This document shows positions 56,880 through 64,000 of a DNA stretch of 64,000 nt, one piece after another. Below the pieces are notes generated by a model. It did no database searches and was not told where the DNA came from. It saw only the letters and a program-made list of their open reading frames with translations. The translations under genes and the position numbers were made by a program. The first letter of the stretch is position 1, and each line of letters begins with the position of its first letter. Source of the DNA: Lycorma delicatula (lineage: Eukaryota; Arthropoda; Insecta; Hemiptera; Fulgoridae). The stretch is taken from positions 20,480,022 through 20,544,021 of the forward strand of contig NC_134465.1 in assembly GCF_047948215.1 (NCBI RefSeq), read 5' to 3'.

Positions 56880-57435
56880 GAATTTATTTAATCGTGGAAT
56901 GAAATTTTAAAGCCAAGTGACAAATCAGAGTGAATTAGGGAAGAGTATAATGATAGCGGGAAAAATCTGCGAAGCAACCGGATGACGTAATTTATTTACT
57001 AATCTTCTCTTTGTATGAGTCGGTAAATAGGAGTCGTGAAGAGAAATAATATTTGATGTTAAAACATTTTCCAGTATTATCAGATGAAAGATTACTCCAC
57101 TTAATGCTATAATCCTGTAACAAACTGATTGTCTTTTTATTCTTTTTTTCGTTTATAACTTTGTTATAATACTTTAATTTATTTTATAAAAATATTACAA
57201 TAAAATTTATGTCATTCTAAGGATTCAAATGGTAACATTTTTTTTTTCTGAAATATTTATTATAATACTAAATGTGTTATGTAATAAAAACATACTGGAT
57301 AGTTTAAAAGTCATTAAATAGAAGTAAAAATTTTACAAGTCCTTAAGAATACTTTAATTAATAAGTAGATAAAATTCCAAAAAATTCTTATTTTTAATGG
57401 TTTTCAGTAGATATTTAATGTTAACACTTCTAAAA
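56880..57435. other. AT-rich non-coding DNA, nothing recognised
   Basis: No gene was recognised. Confidence 0.4.
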
Positions 57436-57439
57436 AAAA

Positions 57440-58108
57440 TCTGATGTGGACAGCACATGACTTCCTTGTATGCCTATTAAATTACATACACACATTTATT
57501 TTTTAATGAAAAGTACACAAAATTTTATTCCATTAATAACTTCTGATATCTTTTCTATTTTTTTTAAAAATTATTATTGAATTATTATTCAATAATAATG
57601 AAGAAATATATTCAAATTAAAAAAAAAGAGTTAGAAAAAAGTAAATGAAGTCTGATTCGAACCGATGTGCCTTCCCCTTTTACAATCCAAATATTTCATT
57701 AATTAAAGTTTTATTTGGCTATAACTCTGGAACGAATGAAACTAAGTACCACTTATGATATATGGTTGAAAAGCTCTGAATGTGGGCTTATTACAGTAGT
57801 TAAGAAAAAGTAAAAAATTTATATATTTTATTTGATTTTGGCCTTTTTGGTCACTTTTGGTTCAGTCGATTGCGATCAAAAGGGGAATCAAGGGGTGGTG
57901 CAAAACAAGATGTTATAATAGTCCTAAATCCAGAATTTTAACATATCATGGCTATCGTTTTTGAGTTATGTAAGATACATACGTACAGTCATCACGCAGA
58001 AACTATTCAAAATGGGTTCAGAGATGGTCAAAATGGATATTTTCGTTGAAATCTGAAAACCGAAATTTTTCGTGATCACAATACTTCCTTTATTTCGTAT
58101 AAGTAGTA
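57440..58108 (-). repeat. Family C element
   Basis: It starts on the minus strand at 58108 with tacgaaataaaggaagtatt and ends with tacaaggaagtcatgtgctg at about 57450, followed by tccacatcagat. The internal B-box-like atcggttcgaatcagac is preserved. Confidence 0.85.
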
Positions 58109-58109
58109 A

Positions 58110-58845
58110 TAAAGCACAATATTTGGGCGTAAATCTATTTTTATAATATGTATGCATAAATTCAACGCTACAGCTATGATTTATAATTAAATTAATCTCA
58201 TGTACGATAAAGCTTGCGTTTGAAGTACTATATTTTACTGAAAAAAAATAAACTGGTAAACTATTGGATGACTTTCGCGGCTACAGCGGTGAAGTCATAA
58301 GCATTGAGGTCTTACACAAATTTTTCACTGCTAAAACTTTCTTTCGAAACCGAAATGTAAAAAATTTCAATTCAATCATTAAAAGTCAAAGTTTCATTTT
58401 CAAATAAATGTAACAAAATCTTTTTACAAATTTTTGAGCCCCTGCATCAATGGGGATTTGTTTATAGATTAAAATTATTACCAAAACAAAATTTAAGCAT
58501 CAAAATTTTAAATAATTTTTTTTTATTTTGGGGCAACCTTAATCTGTGGAGACAATTTGGTAATTTTGTTTTAAAGAGATTCTTAAAAAAAATAAAAAAA
58601 AGAGTAGCTTAAAAAATATATGTATAACTTATGATAATAATGAAAAAAAAATCTCCGTGTTTTTGGTCTGGGGTATATTATATTAAAACAAACTTTTTTA
58701 ATTTTAATTGACCTTAAAGTGACAAAGAAAAATAATATATACTCGTACATATTTTTTTTTTTTATAATAAAAATCAAATAAGTTCAAACCAAACATTAAA
58801 AAACAGAATACATATTTTTTAGAAGTGGCGAATAAATTTAAAAAA
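58110..58845. other. AT-rich non-coding DNA, nothing recognised
   Basis: No gene was recognised. Confidence 0.4.
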
Positions 58846-58847
58846 GA

Positions 58848-59315
58848 ATCCCCTTCGGGACGCCTGAAGGGGGAAGTAGATTTCACCGGTGCTAAGTAGG
58901 AGATAAAAAATATTTTAGACCTTAAAGATAAGAAAAACTTCAGATTTACTCAATACGATAACGGTTGCGTGTGAAAAAAAGTTTCACTGGCTTAGCATAC
59001 AATGATGATGACAAGCCCTCCCTCATCTTCTTATAATTCCAGCAACATTTTGGTCATCCCTTGCCGTAAGGGTTGGTCATATCAAAAATTGTTTCAGACA
59101 AAGGTTTTAGGTAATATTTAGAGGACTAACGACCACTTTAAACCGAATCGATACTGTGTGTCTATTAAGGGAGGTATGGTTTTTTTTTTGTTTTCGAAAC
59201 CCAATTTTATCCACCCCGTGGGCCAACAGTTGATGACATAAAAAACTTTACTCAGTGAAGTTTTAGGCCCTTATCCAAAGAATAAAGGGCACTTTAAACG
59301 AATTTGAATTCGACT
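58848..59315 (+). repeat. Family D element, 3'-truncated
   Basis: It starts with a hairpin-forming ccccttcgggacgcctgaag and agatttcaccggtgctaagt, and runs to ctttaaacgaatttgaa, where it joins a family C fragment. An approximate 12-base inverted terminus cannot be checked because the 3' end is missing. Confidence 0.75.
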
Positions 59316-59317
59316 TA

Positions 59318-59552
59318 GTTTCATTCGTTCCAGAGTTATAGCCAAATAAAACTATAATGAAATATTTGGATCGTACAAGGGGAAGGCATATCGGTGTGAT
59401 TCTTTTTTTTTAATTTCCCTTTTTTTAACTCTTTTTTTAATTTAAATATATTGATTTATTAATAATTATTAACCTCTGATTGTAAAAAATGTGTGTATGT
59501 AATTTGATAGGCGTAAAAGGAAGTCATGTAGTGTCCACATCAGATTTTTTAA
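59318..59552 (+). repeat. Family C 3' part joined to family D
   Basis: It begins inside C at ttcattcgttccagagttat and ends normally with aaaggaagtcatgtagtg and tccacatcagat. The D-C junction shows that the two families recombined or that one inserted with a deletion. Confidence 0.78.
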
Positions 59553-59705
59553 TCAATATTTAATTTTTACTAAAATTAAAGAAACAATATTTTAATGAAT
59601 GGATAATTAAAAGTAAAAAAAAATCTTTAAAGTAGTTTTTTTTACAAAACATAATTAAAATAATATTCAGATTGTCATGAGAAATAAAATATAATTGTGA
59701 ACAGA

Positions 59706-59707
<2 letters not shown>

Positions 59708-59767
<60 letters not shown>

Positions 59768-59780
59768 AGAGAGAGAGAGA
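59708..59780. repeat. (TA)n(GA)n microsatellite
   Basis: About 14 TA units are followed by about 13 GA units and degenerate GA text. Confidence 0.95.
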
Positions 59781-60377
59781 CAAAGAGTGTGTATGTGTGT
59801 GTATAATGTCAGATCCAATATTTTTATGCAAAACGTTGTCGTTATATGCCCGACTGATATAAACTACAGAGCTTTTGTTCAAATAGAGAACTGATAATGG
59901 TTTTTTAATGTTCTATCATATTGTACATAAAAAAATAAAAATACAATCTATTTTTTTTCTTTATGAAAATTATTGTAAAGATAATAATAAAAACCAGAAT
60001 TATTTTTAATCTTTTAAATATAGTTTTGTATTCAGTTACTCAATAATAATAATACAAAACCCAAACATAGACCGTACATTATCATATAAAAGGCCACAAT
60101 AGGACCGCTATTCCCAGAGACTGAAGGATTTGCATAGCCGTACAAGATAGAGTAATTAATAGCCCGGAAAAACTAGAGAAAATACACCGTGAAAGAGAAA
60201 ATAGAGACAGATACAATGCCTACAATTCAAAGAGACTATCGAACATATAACAAGAGATTGTAAATTACTCGCTGTACAGACTACACTGAAAGGCACAACA
60301 CAACATCGAAAATAATTCACCAAGAACTTGCAGTAAAATATGGACTTATCACACGTGCCATACTATAAGTACACACC
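59781..60377. other. Non-coding DNA, nothing recognised
   Basis: A piece at about 60110-60300 (aaagagactatcgaacatat) reads like a decayed coding fragment of a mobile element, but I could not place it. Confidence 0.35.
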
Positions 60378-60543
60378 TTGTTTTTCCTGTTTAGCCTCCG
60401 GGAATCGCCGTCAGGTATTACTTCAGGGAATGTATGAGGATGATAAGTATGAGTGTAAATGAAGTAAATGAAGTACAGTCTCAGGTCGACCGTTCCGGAG
60501 AGGTGTGGTTAATTGAAACCCAACCACCAAAGAACACCGGTAT
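60378..60543 (-). repeat. tRNA-derived SINE, family A, 3' part
   Basis: Reverse orientation: ttcctgtttagcctccggga to aaccaccaaagaacaccggt. The tRNA-like head is missing. Confidence 0.8.
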
Positions 60544-60554
60544 AAAAAATTAAA

Positions 60555-60790
60555 TGAATTCAATACTCGTGTTCTGTAACTTTAACGAAGGTTTTGAAAA
60601 TGTTACGTGAAAATTTCAACCTTCTACGATGTACAGAAACGTATTGGCAGCTTTCAAATAAAAACATCAATTTCAGTTAATCCAAATTTTTTATTCGTTA
60701 CAAAATAGCTGATAAAAATTATTAACAGCAGATGATGTACTGTTAAAAACTGTTCAAATTGAATAAAACAAATAAATAATTACCGGCAAA
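60555..60790 (+). repeat. Family E repeat, copy 2
   Basis: It matches 28400-28640, for example tttcaaccttctacgatgta, gcagctttcaaataaaa and ttacaaaatagctgataaaa. Confidence 0.7.
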
Positions 60791-60877
60791 AACAATGACA
60801 GAATACCTGAAGAAACATTTTTTTTTTGCATTGATCGACGTTTCATGACTCAGAGTATCCTAAAGACAAAACAAAAA

Positions 60878-61779
60878 ATCCCTTTCGGCACACCGGAAGG
60901 CGGAGGTAGATTTCACCGGTGCTAAGTAGGGGATAAAAAAGATTTCCACCTTAAAGTTAAGAAAAACATCAAATTTACTCGATACGGCAATGGTTGCATG
61001 TGAAAAAACTTTCAAATGTTTAGCATACGTCAAGCCCCATCTTCTTACAATTCCAACAACATTTTGGTCATCCCTGGCTTTAAGAGTTGGTCATATCAAA
61101 CATCGTTTCAGACAAAATTTTTAGGTAATATTTAGACTAACGACTACTTTAAACCGATTCGATACAGTGCCTATTATGGCAGGTATGATTTTTTTTGGTT
61201 TTCGAAACCCCATATTTTTCATCTCCTGGGCTAATAGTTGGTTATATAAAAAACCTTTTGATAGATAAGTTTTAGGTTCTTATCCAAACAATAGTAGGAA
61301 CTTTAAACGAAATCGATATTTTACTTAATAAGAAAATTATAGTGATATTTTGTTTTAGCCTCCCCCATTTTCACTTCCACGGTCCGATTTTACCCACTAA
61401 TGAATCTGACTGAGATATTCGGCCGTTATATTTTATGTATCAATTTGAAATTGGTTGGCGCAAAATTACGGCAAGGTAGAAGTAACCTAACGTAAATGGG
61501 TAAAACCCCCAAATTACAAAATATTTTATTTTATTATATTTTTGGATAATCTAATATCTTAGGTACATTTCATAAGAAAACTACCTATTGATACCATGAT
61601 TCTACTTCCGGAAAATATCGGCATATCTTCGCGTTTCACATCCCCCAAACTCCTAAACCACCGTCAGCTCAAAAGTTTGTATATATATATATATTACACT
61701 TTTTTGTGAAAACGATAACTGCCGTAATTTTGCGCCAATCACTTTCAAATTGATTCATAAAATATAACGACTTTGCGAA
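60878..61779 (+). repeat. Family D element with inverted 3' segment
   Basis: The forward part runs from tccctttcggcacaccggaa to about 61477. The 3' segment then appears in reverse orientation at about 61545-61779 (tttcataagaaaactacct at its start). The phrase ggcgcaaaattacggca at 61457 and its reverse complement at 61729 show a short duplicated, inverted overlap. Confidence 0.75.
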
Positions 61780-61799
61780 TTGATCCTGATGGACGACTG

Positions 61800-62560
61800 A
61801 CGCACCTAACTTAATTTAAAATATTTATCGTTTCATTTAATTATAATATTTTTTCGTTTATTTAATTCAGTGATTTTAACTAAAGCGCGTGCGCATACCG
61901 TTTTAATTAGCGTAGTTGTAGCGGTGCTAGCGACTACAATGGGGACTAAATAAACTAATGTAATTTCACAACTTACATAGAATAAATTTTGCTTGTACGG
62001 TCGGAAAACTGGTGTAGTCGCGACGCTTAACGCACCAGGTACCGAATCAACCGACGATCGAGTTCGAAACCTAACCAGACCGAGTTACTTCTTACACTTA
62101 ATATTTCATTTATGTAATTCTACCCCTTACATGTGACGTCACAACATAGCAGTAGTTTAAAGAATTTTGGAGTGAGAGTGAGATTTTGAAAAAGATTTAT
62201 TTTTTGCAGATATTGTTATTTTTAATTTTTAACAAATGTGTTTAAGAAAAATATGATCTTAATTAAGGAAATATCGAGATACTGAAGGTGACCGACCTTG
62301 TTCTACAGACTTACCTTGTTGACCTTTTAAGTTGAAAGTTTAATGGTATAAATGCCCCATATATAAAAGTAATCTGACCAAGTTTGGTTAAAATTGCTCC
62401 TGTAGTTGAGGAGATATAAGATGATTTAGAGCCGGCACCGAACACACTCACGTACATACGAAAATTTCTGTCCGGAAAATTTCAATCCGGTTTTTTTGGA
62501 TTCCTTAGGTATCAAAACGTCAAGATCCGATGAAAACCGCATATACCCATATGCCCATAT
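61800..62560 (+). repeat. SINE-headed repeat, third family, copy 2
   Basis: It is co-linear with 32175-32955. The tRNA-like head at about 61995-62090 includes gacgatcgagttcgaaacc. The body continues through gaccttttaagttgaaagtt to gtcaagatccgatgaaaacc. Confidence 0.75.
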
Positions 62561-62599
62561 GAATGCCGCATATGGTGGGGGCGCGATTTTGCAAAATAT

Positions 62600-63310
62600 A
62601 TTTTCTTCCAAATATTATTATTTTTCAATTATTAACAAATGCGTCTAAGAAACATAAGACCTTAACAAGGCGAAATCTCGAGATGATGATGTTACCCACC
62701 GGGTTGGTCTAGTGGTGAACGCTTCTTCCCAAATCATCTGATTTGGAAGTCGAGAGTTCCAGCGCTCAAGTCCTAGTATAGGCAGTTATTTTTATACGGA
62801 TTTGAATATTAGATCGTGGATACCGGTGTTCTTTGGTGGTTGGGTTTCAATTAACCACACATCTCAGGAATGGTCGAACTGAGACTGTACAAGACTACAC
62901 TCATATCTATCATCCTCTGAAGAAATACCTGAATGGAAATTCCCTGAGGATAAACGGGATAAAAAAAGAGGCGAAATCTCGAGATGATGACTTTGCTGTA
63001 CAGCCTCATCTTCTTGGCATTTTAAGTTGAAAATTTAATGGCATCGATGCCCTATATATAGAAGTAATCTGACCAAGTTTGGTCAAAATCGGTCCTTTCT
63101 GGAGGTATATGGTGATTTAGAGGCCAACACGGAACACACACTCGTACATAAAAACATTAACATTCGGTTAATTTCCATTCGGTTTTTTGGGTTCCTTAGG
63201 TGTCAAAACGTCAAGATCCGGTGAAAACCGCATATGCTCAAATTGGACCGATTACAATACTTTCCCTTCTAGAACTGTAGCTCTGCTATAGCGCTATCTA
63301 GATGGGAATG
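62600..63310 (+). repeat. SINE-headed repeat, copy 3, split by a SINE
   Basis: A 5'-truncated copy starts inside the body (ttattaacaaatgcgtctaa). It is interrupted by a family A SINE at 62690-62968 and continues to ctttcccttctagaactgta and agcgctatctagatggg. Confidence 0.8.
62690..62968 (+). repeat. tRNA-derived SINE, family A, with 22-bp target duplication
   Basis: The full-length SINE starts tgttacccaccgggttggtc and ends in an A-run. The exact 22-bp duplication, containing gcgaaatctcgagatgatga, is at 62668-62689 and 62969-62990. This defines both ends of family A and shows LINE-type target-primed insertion. Confidence 0.96.
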
Positions 63311-63595
63311 TGAATTATTACTACGGGTTATTTATCTCGGTTTTATTACTATTGCGATTTTTCCATTTTTGCAAATCTGTTTGCTTATAACTCGAAAACG
63401 AAGGAATTTATCGAAAAACGATTTTGGCCATCGTTTTTCTCGTAAAGATTTACACTAAGATCATGTATCATATTTCCACCTTCCTATTTAACTAAAAAAG
63501 TTTGATTCAATGTGGCGGATGCAAAATTGCAGACAAAACTTTCAACACCTTAACTTAGCAATTTGTAACTATGAACATCAACACTTGTTTCTACT
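63311..63595. other. Non-coding spacer, nothing recognised
   Basis: No gene was recognised. Confidence 0.35.
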
Positions 63596-63599
63596 TCCT

Positions 63600-64000
63600 A
63601 GTACACCACAATGCAGGGGTGAAGCCGATAGACTTGACTGCGCATGAGAAGCAGCAACGGTATGTTGCTAAGAAGTCCGGTGAATGGAGTTCGGATAAAG
63701 TTCGAGAAATTGAACAACATGGCAATGACTTACGGCAGGCCAGAGGGATGAGACAGATTGTGGGCGTTATACGCATGATATTTCTCCAAATTTTATTGGT
63801 TGCGTCACGCCTCTTGGGTGCACCCTAATAAATATATGAAACAATTTTTTTCCGGCAATGTTGCTTTTAGGAACAGACTGCAAAAATTCGGCCTGGTAGA
63901 TTCTAGGATGTGTCCTCACTGTGGACAACTGGACTTCACCTATCATATTCTTTATGAGTGCTCGAAATACAAGTTAATGCGTACGGAGACCATCCGTCGG
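63600..64000 (+). pseudogene. R1-like LINE polyprotein C-terminal fragment (runs off the window)
   Basis: The first frame (to 63828) reads NAGVKPIDLTAHEKQQRYVA, resembling the stretch after the RT domain where R1-clade proteins have AGVxPIDLL. A frameshift follows. From about 63811 another frame reads WVHPNKYMKQFFSGNVAFRN and FGLVDSRMCPHCGQLDFTYH then ILYECSKYKL, which is a CCHC zinc-knuckle with CPHC, His and Cys in place. It continues to the window end. It differs in sequence from the R1-like tail at 31 kb. Confidence 0.75.

Overview
The window looks like a stretch of AT-rich, repeat-dominated arthropod (most likely insect) nuclear DNA. I found no convincing host protein-coding gene, no functional tRNA or rRNA gene and no prokaryotic signature. 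The inference of an insect rests on the mix of elements: mariner and pogo DNA transposons, R1-like and I/Jockey-like LINEs with RNase H, a Penelope-like element, hAT MITEs and several tRNA-derived SINEs. A large-genome hemipteran is possible but is not shown by the sequence. Almost every recognisable coding stretch is a broken transposase or reverse transcriptase, and many have no long ORF, so they were recognised by translating across frameshifts and stops.

Layout from left to right. An internally deleted mariner lies at 0.8-1.7 kb. A head-to-head inverted pair of a roughly 0.7-1 kb repeat called family C here lies at 3.9-4.9 kb, followed by a C tail carrying a tRNA-like head. SINEs lie at 2.9, 6.6 and 7.0 kb, and a 5'-truncated LINE with poly(A) and a candidate target duplication at 7.8-8.6 kb. 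Further C copies and palindromes occupy 9.4-13 kb, with a family D element nested in one C copy. A 269-bp hAT MITE with a perfect 8-bp duplication is at 13.25 kb and a near full-length mariner with inverted termini at 14.5-15.8 kb. Helitron-like termini flank purine- or pyrimidine-rich minisatellites at 16.4-17 and 22.6 kb. The tail of a Penelope-like element with a GIY-YIG domain and a hammerhead-like motif is at 23.3-24.2 kb, and a pogo/Tigger transposase relic at 25.4-26.4 kb. A 745-bp foldback element is at 27.6-28.3 kb and a Tc1/mariner-like element with TIRs at 28.9-30.2 kb.

An R1-like LINE tail is at 31.0-31.7 kb, a third SINE-headed repeat at 32.2 kb, and a C copy with a 0.4-kb insertion at 33.1-34.3 kb. 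A hAT-like terminus lies at 35.4 kb and a ~206-bp tandem repeat at 36.2-36.6 kb. A LINE RNase H domain with its full 3' end spans 37.7-39.4 kb, a Jerky/Tigger relic 39.9-41.2 kb, and a second copy of the 7.8-kb LINE 43.1-44.0 kb. After 3.7 kb of very AT-rich DNA, a transposase relic at 47.7-49.2 kb is split by a SINE. C copies recur at 50.1, 51.4, 52.7, 57.4 and 59.3 kb. An inverted pair (family H) brackets 54.5-56.3 kb, and D, SINE and SINE-headed repeats fill 58.8-63.3 kb. The window ends inside an R1-like LINE tail.

Nothing here forms an operon or pathway. The history is of successive insertions: D into C, SINE-A into a transposase, SINE-A into a SINE-headed repeat. The most noteworthy unexplained unit is family C, a multi-copy sequence of about 0.65-0.9 kb (apart from insertions) with 12-bp inverted termini, terminal hairpins and an internal pol III B-box-like motif, but no ORF. 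Second are the foldback structures, including one with a perfect 27-bp-arm palindrome. Family letters A-H are local labels only.
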